Source: Apteryx mantelli | Lineage: Eukaryota > Chordata > Aves > Apterygiformes > Apterygidae | Assembly: GCF_036417845.1 (NCBI RefSeq) | Contig: NC_089980.1 | Location: forward strand, 116,089,169-116,153,168 | DNA length: 64,000 nucleotides | Reading direction: 5' to 3' | Shown here: piece by piece, positions 11,231 to 24,391 of the stretch | Numbering within the stretch: the first letter of the stretch is position 1 | How the letters are laid out: every line of letters begins with the position of its first letter | Translations under genes and position numbers: made by a program | Notes under the pieces: generated by a model | The model's database searches: none | The model's input: the letters and a program-made list of their open reading frames with translations, nothing else | What the model was told of the DNA's origin: nothing

Positions 11231-12460
11231 GGCAAAATTCCCTTCCCTTTAAGGATTAATGATATAAAAGACAGATGAATTAGACTGCTCAAGTCAGTTT
11301 ATACAAAGATATATTTCTACATATTTAATAGCATGTATGTAACAATTGATACTTTTTCATGAGTAAAAGACAGAGTTCCCAGGCCAAGATATGCATAGTT
11401 TCATGCTGTAGTAATAGTGACCTGAATAGAAAGCAATAATCTAGGACCACGTGACAAGGGACACATTCTTGAACAGAGAAGCCAAGGTCTGATATAGACG
11501 TTGTTAGTTTGATAAGTGAGTTAATTTAAGATTTAAAGGACAGGCAGTAAATTCTAGCATGATCACTCACATAGCCTCAGAGAGGAGGCAGGCGATCAAA
11601 TAAATTGATGTATGGGATTGATAAATGCCACAGGAAAGAGAGCATGGCTGTGCTCACCATAAACAGACAACCTGCATTCCTCAACACAGGAGGTTCCTGT
11701 CATGACTGATGCACTACACAGCATGTACTTTCTCTGCCTGCCCTGTCAGTGCTATACCATGCAATATGCACCTTCTTTGCTCATCTCTGTCCTTGTCCCT
11801 CTGCAGAAGTGCCAAAAGCAACTGGCAGGTTCTTGCCTGCTCTCATGTAGCCTACCATCCTGTTTGGCTGAAAGATCAGTACATCCTGCTCCTAGGTACA
11901 TCTCCTTATTCTTAGTGTGTCTTGCTCCTCCTCTGTACATCATCTCCCTTAAATATCATTCACCATTTGCATTGACTCAAGGGTTTCTCTGTTTTTACTA
12001 TGACGTGACTGTTGTTCCCCTCTCCATGTCTTTAGTTCTGTTTGCTGTTTTCCATATTACTCCAAGTAAGTGTGCTCAAATTAGTAAGCACTGTTTTGCC
12101 ACCTTATACCTCCAGGGTACATTAAAGTCCATCATATTTAGCTGATAAAATATATTTACTTCTATACAGCCTATATATTAAGATGAAAGATGAAAGAAGA
12201 CTTCCAGTCATTAGCTGATTCTAATGACCATTTTGAAGAGTTGCCATATTGCATGAAAAAAAGTGGTCCTTTTCAGATGGTTGTATCAATCCTGTAAAAA
12301 TTACAGTAGGTAGTAATATGAAAACATATCCCTTCTGGGAACTCACTTTGATGGAAATCTTGTAAAACAAACATGGATAAATATGCAGCTCATAGATACT
12401 GCAGTCTAGGACATAATGGGAGGAAGAATGTCTGGTAATATCTTCCCCATTTTGATAATA

Positions 12461-12497
12461 AAACTTCTTAAATGGTAAAAAACTTCTTAAATGGTAG
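12461..12497 (+). repeat. Short tandem duplication
   Basis: AAACTTCTTAAATGGTA occurs twice with a period of about 19 bp. It looks like a local replication-slippage duplication without evident function. Confidence 0.7.
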
Positions 12498-12728
12498 TGT
12501 TCTTTTCAGTCTTTTATCTCCATGTGTACATGTGTATCTAGATCTTGTACAGAAATTTATGTTCCATGTACTGAAAAAGGATCAAGGGATGAATTGAAAA
12601 ACTGCACATAATCAACTGTTGTTACAAGATGCTTCCCTCTCTCTCATTGAAGAATTTTTTCTTTCTTTATAACAAGAATTCAATTTTAATTTGTTGACAA
12701 CAGAACACAAATGCTTCTGAAATTAAAG

Positions 12729-12771
12729 AAGCATATGGAATTCCCATATGCTTAAACCATATGGAATTCCA
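12729..12771. repeat. Perfect 10-bp inverted repeat with adjoining direct repeat
   Basis: The arms are AAGCATATGG (12729-12738) and CCATATGCTT (12744-12753), separated by AATTC. CATATGGAATTCC then recurs as a direct repeat at 12732-12744 and 12759-12771. It lies in non-coding DNA. Confidence 0.85.
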
Positions 12772-13005
12772 GACATTACTCAGCAAGCTGTGAGGTCCCT
12801 TGTCTTTTCAGCTTTTTTCCAACATCTTTAGCTACATCATAGCTGGACTTATTTTTTACTGATCACAATTCTTTTGTATGAGAATAATATTAGCATAATT
12901 TCTCAAATTGGTTCTAAATAGATGCTTGGAATGCTTGTGGGTAACGGGTTTGATCATCTTCAGATCATTCTCAGAGTAGTAAATGCATTACTTTCCTCAT
13001 TAAGC

Positions 13006-13015
13006 CTAAAAATAG
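13006..13015. promoter_or_regulatory. MEF2 consensus site
   Basis: CTAAAAATAG is an exact high-affinity MEF2 sequence. It lies about 6.2 kb upstream of the MYOM2 start-codon exon, between that exon and the candidate exon 1. A few such matches are expected by chance in 64 kb of AT-rich DNA. Confidence 0.25.
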
Positions 13016-14221
13016 AGTTTCTCTAATCAATTTCTAGACTTCTCAATGTCCAGCAATGCAACATTTCCAAGTAGCTGGTGATACCGGCCATCACAAATGT
13101 GTCTATTCTTTGCTAATAACTTACAGGTTAAGCAGAGGTTTGACATTTCATTACATCAAGTGATTCTGCTTGCAGAGACATATGGTTAGATTCAGAGGTT
13201 TATCACTGTCATGTGGCTATAGCACATATAATAAAGTGTGCTTTCCAAAAATATTAACAATAGCATAACTAAACTAATATTCAATGTGCACAATTTTAGA
13301 ATGTATGTATGTTAAATACTGTATGATTAGGTAGAATGCACACCTTGACCTTGCAATAGACCCTGAAGGGCTTGTTTCAGCCACTAACCATAACGGTCAG
13401 TGGGGAGACAGTTTGGTATGTACCATGGTTGGTCATGATCACAGCTACATGGTTTTAACCACCACCTATGCTCAGCAGCACATAGGCAGGAGGCAGAGCT
13501 GCGGCTCTGCCCCTGGGTCCTCTTGTCTCCAGTGAGGTCATTTTTGTGGAGGGGAGCACTGGTTCCTATGTTTCTGTGAGTGTGAAAAATGGAATTTTGG
13601 CTGATTTTTACACAGCTTTCACAATGGAAGTGACTGGAGGCCCCCAATCTAACATTTCCTATCATACCACTGTTATGAGCCAAGCCGCATGCAGTCCAGA
13701 GAGGGAATTTATGCAGCTCTGTTCTTATGAATTCATGTTCTTTCTTCACTGGGACTTAAAAAGACTGAATTTGGCCACATTGACTTGAGACTTTGCCATC
13801 CTAACACTCCAAATGCACAAAAATTTGCAACACATTCCAAAAAAGATTTAAGATTTCCCTTCACTTGGCAAGTGTACTGTGTCCCTTCAGCTGGACAGCA
13901 AGGAATGTGTGATAATGAGATTATGAAAGTCAGTCACTTCCCATCATCCCAACATTTATTATCCTTCATTATGATACTTTCATACTGGCTCACAGGTATT
14001 ATCAACCCACAGGCATAGTTTCAAGAACATGAACATGATTTTCCAAGGCTCTATCAGTGGTATTTATCTGGAATTTTCATGTAGCCCAGAGCACATCACA
14101 TGGCCTAAAGTGATAGCAGTAACCAGAAATGCATCTTCTAAAGACATGTACTTAAAAGTCTGATTGACAATAAATAAAAGTAGGACTTCTTGTCTTACTG
14201 ACATCCTATTTCTCACCATAC

Positions 14222-14264
14222 CAAATATTTTGACAGCTAGTATCGTTAGTATCGCTAGTATCTT
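14222..14264 (+). repeat. Short tandem repeat TAGTATCG-like
   Basis: Three adjacent copies of (T/C)TAGTATC[GT] occur around 14237-14262. No function is suggested. Confidence 0.6.
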
Positions 14265-14621
14265 TATGCATATATTCCATATAAATTACATTTTGTCTCC
14301 TTGTACGGCATAAACACACAAGAAAGTAGCACTTTCAGTATATGTGCAATTGGGGAAGCACATTTGCTGGTGGAACTATGGATTGGTATAATGTAGTTTT
14401 GTATATGCAGAAAGAAACAGGAAATGTAAAATCAAACTGATCATGAACAGAATGAAACAATTCTATTTTTATTTGTTTGTCTTTTCATAAATCAGTCAGT
14501 GTCACAGTTATTGCTTGCTTTCCCCAAGAAATGTAATCTATTTCGTAAAGCACCCATTACCTGCCCCCATAATCACTCTCATTTGTTCTGAACAAGAAAA
14601 GTAGATGAAAAACAGACTTAC

Positions 14622-14720
14622 CTAGGAAGATAGAAAAATTGCAAAGCAGAGAGGAAGACCAGCCTTTCGCAGCTTGGTAAGCTATGGCTGAGGAAAACAA
14701 AAATAATTCCCCTCTCTAAA
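14622..14720 (-). other. Candidate non-coding exon 1 of MYOM2
   Basis: MYOM2 needs an upstream 5' UTR exon because its start-codon exon has an acceptor. Here the minus strand has a near-perfect donor, TCTTCCTAG|GTAAGTCTG (boundary at 14622), about 120 bp downstream of a TTAAAT element and a muscle-type site cluster. The left end at 14720 is a guess based on spacing from the TTAAAT element. Rival donors on the same strand are at 10089-10094 (AAAAG|GTAAGT) and 7604-7609 (GACT|GTAAGT). Confidence 0.35.
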
Positions 14721-14734
14721 GGCTACTGCCCCTT

Positions 14735-14775
14735 CACTCCCATTTAAGAGCAGATGCAATTCTATATTTAGAACT
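14735..14775 (-). promoter_or_regulatory. Candidate MYOM2 promoter elements (MEF2, E-box, TTAAAT)
   Basis: On the minus strand, in order: CTAAATATAG (14771-14762, exact MEF2 consensus), CATCTG E-box (about 14757-14752) and CTTAAATGG (about 14748-14740, TATA-like). A strong donor follows at 14622. MEF2 plus E-box clusters are typical of striated-muscle promoters, which fits an M-band gene. The link to MYOM2 is inferred. Confidence 0.35.
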
Positions 14776-16523
14776 AACCAAGTGATTCTCCCAAAACTGA
14801 GTTCAGCCTAATAAGCAATACGGGTGTAATATAAAGGGGAAGAAAACCCCTCCCCAACATGAAGTTCTAAGTTGTCTTTTAATAAACCTCACTCCTAAAA
14901 CAGCAGTTGTAAATGTTAAAAGAAGGATTTTCTTCCCAGCAAACACCAAGCTCATGGTCTGTGGGAAACAGTTTAATGTGAGAAAAACGTTTGAACATTT
15001 CATTTGCAAACGGTTAAAATTTAAAATCATCAGTGACTTAGAAGACCAGTAAGGACCCCTAAACTCCAGAATCTTATTAGCAGAGACATGAGATCCCTTT
15101 GGTGCCTCAGGCTGTAAAATGAGCCTCTCCATTGCCTCCTTAAGGGCTGCCTGGATTTTACAGAACATGACTGCAATATGTTAAGGCATGACAACTATAT
15201 AAAAAGTCTCATTAACATGGATTTAAAGAGCAACCAGCTCCTACTCACTATTTCTATATCCAGAATGCCCCCAGTCAGCCTGAGAGTGATGTCTCTGCTT
15301 CTTGTAGGTAGTTTGTAAAGTGGGAGGAATTAATGCGCATAGAGGCGTATATGGGCAGAAAATAAACACAACCAAAGCATGTGATTCTGTGACGCTCTGT
15401 CAGTGCTTGATTGCTGCTGGCTAAAATGGAAGTTTAGTGCCTGTAGGGCTCCTAGATTTCCACCTGGGAACTGGAGGGCTGAAGCATGGTGGCTTGCACC
15501 ATCCAGCACCACCATGGTGGATCTGACATGCTCAGATGTGACCAGGCAATAGGGGCTGCTCAGGAATCCTGCCCCGTTCAGGAGGTGTCCAACCATGCAG
15601 GTATTTGTCCTGTGATGTGAGCACACAGGAGTCTAGGGAGGAGGAGGAACCCTGACAAGGCTTTGTGACATGCATGAAGAAATAATCACATTTATTCAGT
15701 CTGGAAACAAAAATGACATTTCTGGGAAAACCTTGGTGTATGGCAGACGTAAGTAAACCTCATGACTGGGTCCATAATGAGACAGCTGATCACTGAGTCA
15801 GCAACATATAATAAATAGGGATTTCATTATATTTTAATGTATTTGAAAGTAGCAAAATCTCTTTTCATATCGCTTATGCAGGAATGGAGTCAAGACCAAA
15901 GTCAGTAAGTGACAATTAAGATATTTCAATGCTTGCTATAAGAAACTTTGATACATGAACGATGCTCTTTTAAGTCATATTTGTTTTATGTATACACATA
16001 GGGGAAGCAGAGCAAGATGTGGAAAAGCCTTTAACCAGCTCATTCTGATTGCATTCACAGTATTCATCCAAGCTTCCTAAATAGCTCTGACTAAGGATCC
16101 TTCCCATTCTCTTCTCATCAACTACAACATCCATGTGCTTGCCATAAACTTCTCCCTGCTTCTCATTAATCTTAAATTATAACTCAGACTGATGGAATTA
16201 GATCTACAGAGATGGATACAGGGGAATGAGTGCATCTGCACCGAGCATAGATGTTGCTTCAGAAGCATCTGTCAAAGTATTTAGCATGTAATAAACCAGA
16301 GCAAATCCATTTTACTTACACAGCTCCTTCTCTTCTTTTTTATTGCATTCTCCTGTTGGAGGTAAGAGGTTGGTTTTTCAGGAAAACTTTAACGCTCTCA
16401 TTACACACACTGCTTTTAATTTCTTGTTCTATATTTATTACCTTTTAAAAAATGGAGGAATGTGCAGCCTGCTCTGTCTGCCTTTACAGTTGAGCTCTTT
16501 TCTATTTTAAGTTGTTTCTTCAG
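14776..16523. other. Non-coding interval, nothing recognised
   Basis: Mixed AT-rich sequence without a supported gene. ORFs here are below about 125 codons and show no family resemblance. Confidence 0.5.
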
Positions 16524-16630
16524 GGTGTGGTTGGATGTCTAAATCGTGAAAGCACATCCTGAGGGTTGTGGGGGACATGCCAGAGGCAGGAACAAGTCAT
16601 GCAGCTGGGCAGGCCCCACGTTGTCTCCAG
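16524..16630 (+). ncRNA. Candidate non-coding exon on the plus strand
   Basis: The segment is bounded by a pyrimidine-rich acceptor (CTCTTTTCTATTTT...TTGTTTCTTCAG, AG at 16522-16523) and a consensus donor (CTCCAG|GTAAGTCAG at 16631). At 107 nt it has typical internal exon size and is more GC-rich than its surroundings. All three forward frames contain stops, so if real it belongs to a non-coding transcript. It lies about 1.8 kb from the candidate MYOM2 promoter in divergent orientation. No expression evidence is available. Confidence 0.35.
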
Positions 16631-19600
16631 GTAAGTCAGTAGATAGATTTTTTTCTTCATAGATATTCACAAAACAAGGTAGGAGTGGAAACTGTAATAT
16701 AGTGTAAAACCGTGATGTGGAAATTTAGGCACCAGAGTACATACCATCCAAAAATTATCCAGCATTTTAATCATAAAATAACTTATTATAGCCTCAAATA
16801 TATTTCCTCCCTGATCCCTGTACCTTCCGCATAGAAGTTCTTCCCTAAAAGATACTTTTTTAAAGCCTAGATTTAGCAGGGTATCAGGCTTATTCAAGCA
16901 CTTAAAACTAAGCATGTGCTAAAATCCTTCACTGAATGTGGTCTTTTAGAATTACCTCTCTACCTTATATCAAGCTCTTGATTAGGGATGTTTAGACACA
17001 TACAGGTTTAAATAATGGCTCAGCCATTTCCCCATAAGGGGGAGACCTGGAGATGAAATGAAGGCTGGAAAAGGTTGCATTAGCTTTGTAGCTACTGGAG
17101 GGAGCATTAAAACAATAATGAAATGTAATGGTGTTAGAAGAGGTATGTTTTTTTAGCCTACAATGCCTTAATGGTGTTTTTTTTGCATCTAAATGCAACA
17201 GTGTGTTTCCCAAAGACTGTTGTTAGGATATGTTGCCCCAGGCTTTTACCTTTCTGCAGTTCCAAGAAAACCTAAAGCATCCTTGTCTGATGGCTTCTGA
17301 AGTCTGGCTTTGTTAACATTTTAGCTCTCGATTTTTTCAAATGCTCTTAACATATTTATAGCTTCATATGAATTAGAAGATTGGTAGCTAGAAATGAAAT
17401 TTCCCATCTTTGCAGCTGTCCTAATTGTTCACAAAGTCCTACGGTAAGGTTTTTAAAGCCATGACATAACAGTGGATATTGGCAATTAAAGATCATGGAT
17501 TTCCTTCACAGATATCCATGTTCTCAGATCTCCGTTGGCATTACAAATGAAAGACAAAAAACACGGCTGTAAATTCAACTATAAATTAAGAAATCACACT
17601 CTTTCGTTAGCTACTGACATTGTCAGAAGTTCAGGAGTATTAAGTGTGGGGTCATGTGTCTTATGCAAGAGAAAAATGTATAAAGTGGCCTAAATTTCCC
17701 AGGCCTTCCCTGCCCATCTGAGAGATCCAGTTCCCAAAGCTTTGTGGAGCAGTGCTTCCGCTCATGCAGATTAGCTGACAGAGGAGCAGTCACAGCCCTA
17801 TGTGGTTTATCAGGCAGCACCATGAATGTGTTCACCCAGCACTAATCCCTGAGCCCAAATCCCCAAGGGAGGACACACCTGACCATCTCTTTCAGGTGGG
17901 GAGAGAACATCCCCTTCCCAGCTTCTAAGACACTTGCACACTTTTTTTTCTACTTCCTGCCTTGTTTTCATTTTTTCTTGTTTATATTCATATTTTGATG
18001 TCATTTCTCTTCCTCCAAATGAAGGCGGTGCAGCTCCTGGGACAGTGGACAACAGCAGCAGCAAATACTTGCTAGAGGCAGTTTTAAACATCCAAACTGG
18101 GATTTTCAATGGGCATTTCTATAAAGTCAGCCTGAACTGCCTCCAGAACATCAGACATTTCTAGTACCAGCCCTTGAACAAATACTAAAATACTTGAATA
18201 TACAAAATGTTGGGATTTTTTCCCTGCAACATAAGATAAAGTCCTTTGGTAAGTGTCCTTATTTATATCCAAAAAGGCAAACACACCAGTGAGTTACAGT
18301 GAGTGCCAGGTCAATCATTCTTAAGATATTTAAATTGTAAAGTGTCAGTCCACTGCCCAAGGACCCACTCTGGAGCACATCAGTCAGTGGTAAGATTTTA
18401 CTGACTCAGACAAGCTCTGAATCATATCCTACTTAATTTAGTGTCTCCTTACGGAGTTGACTGAAATTTAGCTCAACCACAAACAGAAAATACAGGGTTG
18501 CCTGGCGCAGCAAAATGTTTCAACTGCTTATTTTGTGAGTTATTGCAGGTGGTAATGAGAGTATATTTTCCACTTTGCTTAGGACAGCATAGAATACTCT
18601 AGAGCTGGTCATGGGTTATACTGTAATTAAAATTGGGGTTGCCCCAGTGGGATTGTTTAACTAAGTATGTTTTGCTAAATCTTAGGGTAAGCAAGCCAAG
18701 CAAATTACAGTCTATGGCCAGTCACATGAAGTTACAGTTCAGCTTTCAAAAGATTGTTTGGTTGGTTGGTTTTAATTTAATCAAGTTTGTTAGAAATTTT
18801 TCTGATAAAGTTTAATGTAAACAGCAATATTTACTACAGTTAATATGACAAACCATACCATGGCTGACCCCACTAGCTGTGTATCAGCTCAGTGGCAGTT
18901 CTTCATTTACCAATACAATCTGATAATTATTTTTTTTATCCAGGTATAAAGATATGGACCATAACAGTTTTGTCTTATCCTGGTATCTTTATTCAAATGT
19001 CATACGATACCTAGTGAAATGTTCTGCAGATATCTGTTGTAGCAACACTTATCTCTATCACTTATCTCAATCTCAGCAACAACATACTAAATCTAGATGG
19101 AATCAAAGATTGTAAGAGGGTGGAGATAAGAACTGCTTGCATCACAGTCATGTTGCCCAGAGCCTTCACCATGGTGGGAAATGCAAAAGAAACAGCTACA
19201 GCCCCAAATCTACCAGTGGGTAAACACCATGCAAACGCCATTCTAATGCCTTCAAGCTCTGATAGCTGCCAACTCGGGCAGCTGCCTTAGAGAACGCTGG
19301 TTGTCCTGTTCCCCACCATTTCCTTATATCAGATCATTTGTGCCCTGTCTGTGCTCTAGCAGAGAGTATGGGAACTCAGCATTCCTCTGCAGTAAGTGAG
19401 GAGTTAGAGAACTTGATTTTGTGGATTCTCTGAGGCCAAGTACCTGCGCTGTTCCTCTGAATTTGTATTTGTCCCTGGATGTATGGGAATAAAAGGAGTC
19501 AGAATTTCAGCATAGGGCAGGTGAGTTGGCTTATTTAGATAGCATGCAACTTATCTGCTCATGTTTCACAGGGAAAAAGGAGAAGGAAATGAGTACATAA

Positions 19601-21448
19601 CAGATCCCACCACCGATCAAATGGACAATGAGTCCAATGTGGAGGGTGCACAGTAAGATCTGAGAAGGATTGACTATTGTCACAAGCTAGAAAGGGAAGA
19701 GACAATTACATTTGCAAAGGGACCTGGGGGAGGGACCTGAGGAGATGAACCCAGGTCACCTGCCTGAACAAGCTGAGAGCTGACTTGCAAACTTTGAACC
19801 CTGTGGAATTCAGGCTTATCCCACTATTCAGGGCTATTCACATAGCTATGCTGTGTATGGCCCATGCCATGCCTGATACATTACCAGGCCTATAGAAGCC
19901 TTGTATATGACTGTAAATGTGCTCTCAAATAATGAGCTGTTACTGTATTTATTCCTGACTTCTCACTGGAAGAATGATATTCTTTGGTCCCACAGCTAAA
20001 TGACTCACATCCACAACTACTTGAAGGAGTAATACAGCAGAGGTCTGACCAGGATTTCACTGTAAACAAGCAAGCACCCTTGCGGGTGGATCCCAGGCAT
20101 TCTTTAGGAATGACAGCTGCTGGATCCCTTAATTCTTTTCTTTGCTACTACTGGAATTCTTTGAGGAACAGGTTGTTAACACTGAAAGAGCAGAGTTCAA
20201 GACAAGTAGGCATAACAAGAAGTGTGCTAGCACTGCTGGTCCCAGACAGGTCCCCAACTGACCTATTTTAACAGATAACATTTGGCACATTTAAAAGAAG
20301 AAAACATGGTGTTGCAGAAGTGCCACTGACTGAGTTCCACTGACCTGTCTCCACCTATCCTGTAAGTTCTTCTCCAGGTCTTCAAAGGCAGTGCCACGGT
20401 GCATAAAACAGAACAACATTTCATTATGGAAAGCAAACTAGAGAGTCCTATTTGGTTACTCTATTCCAGCCTCTAACTACTGTTTCTCTCTATGGTACTT
20501 TTTCTCATGCTTCAAATCAAGCAATGTTTGGAGCTCGCCAGTTCTGACCATCACTGCTACTGTTCCACAGTTGTTATACAGCTGCAAGCACTCCTGACAG
20601 GGAAGTTTCGCTGAATTCTTCGTCCTTGCCATTTAACCGATATTTACTCTTCTCCTTCTTTGGCATTCAACTGTCACTAAATCAGTCACCCAGAGGAGCT
20701 GACACCAATGTCCTTGGTGCCTCTTCAGGTAAAGACTCATTTGATTTCAAACAGAGTTTTCACCCAAATAAGGACTGTAGGATTCCTCACACAAACACAC
20801 TTCACATTTCAATGCAACTTAGGTAAGTTATTCATATTTCGTTCTTTTAAATTTTTTTCATAGGTCATCTAGCAGTATCTTGTCTCATGTGCTGGCCTTC
20901 TTGAATATTCCTCTGAAACTACATTTTTTATTACAAGTTAATATTTACATGCTGACTGGAAAACCTTTATAGATAAAAATATATACATTTTAATATTAAG
21001 ATTTTTTTGATATTATTTGATATTATTGATAAACCTTATTGATATATGAATCAAGCAACTTTTTTAATGATTCTTAACTTTAACCTGAGGAAGTTGTGAG
21101 CTCCATATACACAGATAGCTTGATATTATTGCACAGAGATGGCAGTGAAATCCTTCCTTCACAAGTAATATAGAGCCTGATTCTTTCATACTGAATTTCT
21201 ATTGCAATAAGGCAACATTAGGTACCACCGTGGATTCTACTGTAATATATCCTAAGTAATAGGTAGACAGATTCAGTGAGCTTTAGGACCAAAAAGGGCT
21301 TCCTTCCAGCTTAATAAATATCTTGAGGCCTAGGTCACATCAGAGCTTCACAGAATGTAAAACTTTGACTGCTTAGGACAGCTGTCCTCCCTCCCTGCCC
21401 TGGGTGGCCTGTCCAGTTACACTTGTACCTGATCCCATTCTCTGGCAG
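16631..21448. other. Non-coding interval, nothing firm recognised
   Basis: AT-rich sequence with only short, unrelated ORFs. Weak plus-strand splice-like signals occur at 19363-19391 and around 20688-20822, not sufficient to call exons. Confidence 0.5.
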
Positions 21449-21560
21449 GGTTCCCCAAGTGACACGAATACTACAGGAGTGCAGGAGAGGAAAAAATCTT
21501 GAGCTTGGTGCGGTCGTCACGATGTCTGGGCATTTACAAGAGGACAATATCAACAACAAC
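21449..21560 (+). ncRNA. Candidate exon on the plus strand
   Basis: An acceptor CCCATTCTCTGGCAG precedes 21449 and a donor AACAAC|GTAAGTTC follows 21560, giving a 112-nt exon. One frame is open throughout and includes an internal Met followed by SGHLQEDNINNN; I recognise no family. It could be part of the same plus-strand transcript as 16524-16630, or a chance arrangement. Confidence 0.25.
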
Positions 21561-24389
21561 GTAAGTTCACAGCAACCACTGGGATTGTTTAGGGCACCTC
21601 AGAGTGACAGATCCTTGCCTGAAATCAGCTGTTCAGTGTTTCCAAGGTGTGAGAACTTTTGAATGGAAAGATAGAGTTTGAGGCCAGAGAAATCATCAGG
21701 TCATCTCATTTGCCCATCATGGTCTGTTCAGTTATGTATGTTTGCTACTTTGGTATGGTGACATCATGAAATTGAAAAAATGTGTGGTCAAAGCACCACT
21801 TGTCATGTGCCTAGTGACATTTTTCATAAAAGTAAATCTGTCTTAATTTGGACATTTGCAGAGATTAATACTTCCTTATCTCTTGTGCTTGGAACTTACT
21901 TTTACTCCTAAAAATGTGTGTCTTTTTTCCCTTGAGTCGGAATTTGACCAGCATTGCCTTCCATCCAGAGTTCTTGCTGGCTTCTCAGATCTTAAAAACA
22001 CACTATTTTCTCTCTCTGAAGGTGCTCACACACTAATCCAACTATATGTGATTTTTCCTTCTTGTAAGGTAATTCTAACAAAATTAGGACCCTCCACCTA
22101 TGGGCACTGATAGTGGATTGGGAAGGACCTAGATACTGTATGCACACTAGTGGTAGAAGGTGTTCACAGAAATGTTTATAGTAGAAGGTTTGGAAAAGAG
22201 ATAACATAGGAATATAGGCAAATGAGGGAATCTTGGATACAGCACTGATGACCAGGTAGGGGTTTTCTGATGAACTGAACAGTTTTCACCTCCCCATTAC
22301 AATTACCAGGCATAATGCCTGTTTCTGACTGTTCGACACTGGTGCAGCTCACGAGCACACAGCGGTCTGTTATCAGGCATTTTGTGAGCAGTGAGGAGGA
22401 CCGAAGAAGAAAAACATGTTTGGTTTTGGGATGTTTATAATGGAATCTCCCAGACATGAAGAGCATGGGAGAAAAGACAGTGACTCCTTAGAAAAAAGAA
22501 GTAAATGATGAAGTTGGTATTATTGTAGACCTTTGGATAGTCAATCAGAGATAGACATAGGTCAAGATAAACATTAAGCAATGGAGCAAGTAGTTTGAAG
22601 TGGTGTGTTGGACAAAGTAATCTTGTAGAAAGAGGAAGCATGGCAAAAGGACACCATAGGATTACAATCTTTTCAGAGGCTTTCTGGGGAATACTAACTG
22701 AGCAAGACTGCATTGCATTCCTGTAATGTGATATAAAAACCTCAACTTGAACTTGGTTGATACAGAAAGGCAGTACATTATACTTGTAGATGGTTTTTCC
22801 AGCTTAATCTTAGGTAGGCTGAATATAAAGAAGTAAACAGCATTACATTGAATGTGACAGCTACTACTTGAGAGTCTGGCTGACAGCTTGGAAGGTCACG
22901 TCTTCATAGGAATCATAAAAGAGCCAGCAAACAGGATACGTGAAAGGGTCTTACTTAGTGAGTTTAGATGGGCAACATAAAATGATACCTGTTTTTCTGT
23001 GAATCTCTGATGAAGTATAGCTTTACCTTACACATGATATATCTTGGAACAGAAATACTGTCTCTATTCCCAGTTTTTAAAAAATATGGCACTGAGAAGA
23101 GAACAGATCACTACGCATATATCTCCCTACTAGGAGAAAGAACATGTGTGCAGTGTCGCTCCTTGCCCAATGGAAGTATGCCAGCTATTTCCCAGAGTGT
23201 CACATGCCCCAGGAAACAATTGTGCCTCATGAGAACCACCTGGAAATATTCCATTAAAGCCCCAGTCTCAAGTGAGACAGAGCAGCTGTTCCAATATTTC
23301 AGCTACTGTCTTGCTGTGTGCCTTGTTAACTATTCCTTTTTGCTATGTCTCCTCCTTTACCCTCTGTTAATGATCTGCAAGAAGCAAAAGAAAAGGAAGA
23401 TGTCCCATCACTAGTACCAACCAAGGGGATGACAGGAGGATGAATGAGACAATGCTGGCATTTCTCCCCATCTGTAAGACACAGAACAAGCAGGATTACA
23501 TATAATTTATCAGCATAACTAATCATGCCATCCGTACACCTTCTTTTGGGGCTCTCTGCAGACAGTCGCACTTCCTATGGACTGACTTCACAAGCGCCTG
23601 CAACGTGATGGATGGGCTGATGTTGAAAGGCTGCTACCAGGTCCTGAAAGCAGCCCTCCACATCCAGTCCCTCCAAACTCACAGCTGCAAAGGTACCATA
23701 TCTCTCTCAAGGAGCCCTTGACCTGAAATTTGTTAAGAGGATGGAGACCGCTCTGGGGATCAGCACAATACATACATTTGCATTGTTCTTTGAACCCTTC
23801 CTAAGCATCTGCTATTTGCCATAGACAGGGAAAGGACACTAGAAGTACCTTTAGGCCTGGTCTAATAAAGCCATTCTTATGCTAAAACAACATTTATAAA
23901 GCATGCGTCCAAGGATGTTAAAGAAGAAAGGAACAAAGAATCGATTTACACTCCAGAAGCTAATGAACATTTGTTTGGTGAATGTAAATTGTTGAGACAA
24001 AAGACTAGGAAACTGCAACCACATAAGGAGGTAAGATAAATCAGAGTGCACATATAAGAGACCTGGAAATGGAAGGGGCTTATGGAGACATCAGAAAAGG
24101 AGCTAAGTACAATAATGTTCTTCTAGTTGGATACGTTATGGTCAACAGCCCACCAAAGATCAACAACATGAAAGAATTTAAAATAGTAGCTGTCCAAAAA
24201 TAGGAATATCTATATAAGGTGTTTAAATGTAATAATATTCTGAATCACCTCAGACTTCCTTCAGCATGCGAGGTAGTTTCCTGACTTGATAATCTGTCCT
24301 CCATTTCGGAAAATGCCGAGTCATTTCATTTTACTATTCTTAGATTAATCATCATGTACATTTTTAAAACTTCCACACAAACATTCTCA
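21561..24389. other. Non-coding interval, nothing recognised
   Basis: No supported gene. The 134-codon plus-strand ORF at 23010-23414 has no recognisable domain and is within chance length for this amount of sequence. Confidence 0.5.
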
Positions 24390-24391
24390 GT

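Larger units (their letters stand above)
7386..14621 (-). other. Probable MYOM2 intron 1 / 5' flank, no gene recognised
   Basis: AT-rich DNA upstream of the MYOM2 start-codon exon. It contains an oligo(A) run (10762-10777), MEF2-like sites at 9790-9799 and 13006-13015, an old repeat at 11118-11230 and a palindrome at 12729-12753. Plus-strand ORFs at 11702-12145 and elsewhere look random. Whether this is intron or flank depends on where exon 1 lies. Confidence 0.5.

Noticed and set aside
11702-12145. 147-codon plus-strand ORF rich in Cys and Leu
   Set aside because: It lies in pyrimidine-rich DNA, shows no recognisable domain and is within chance length.
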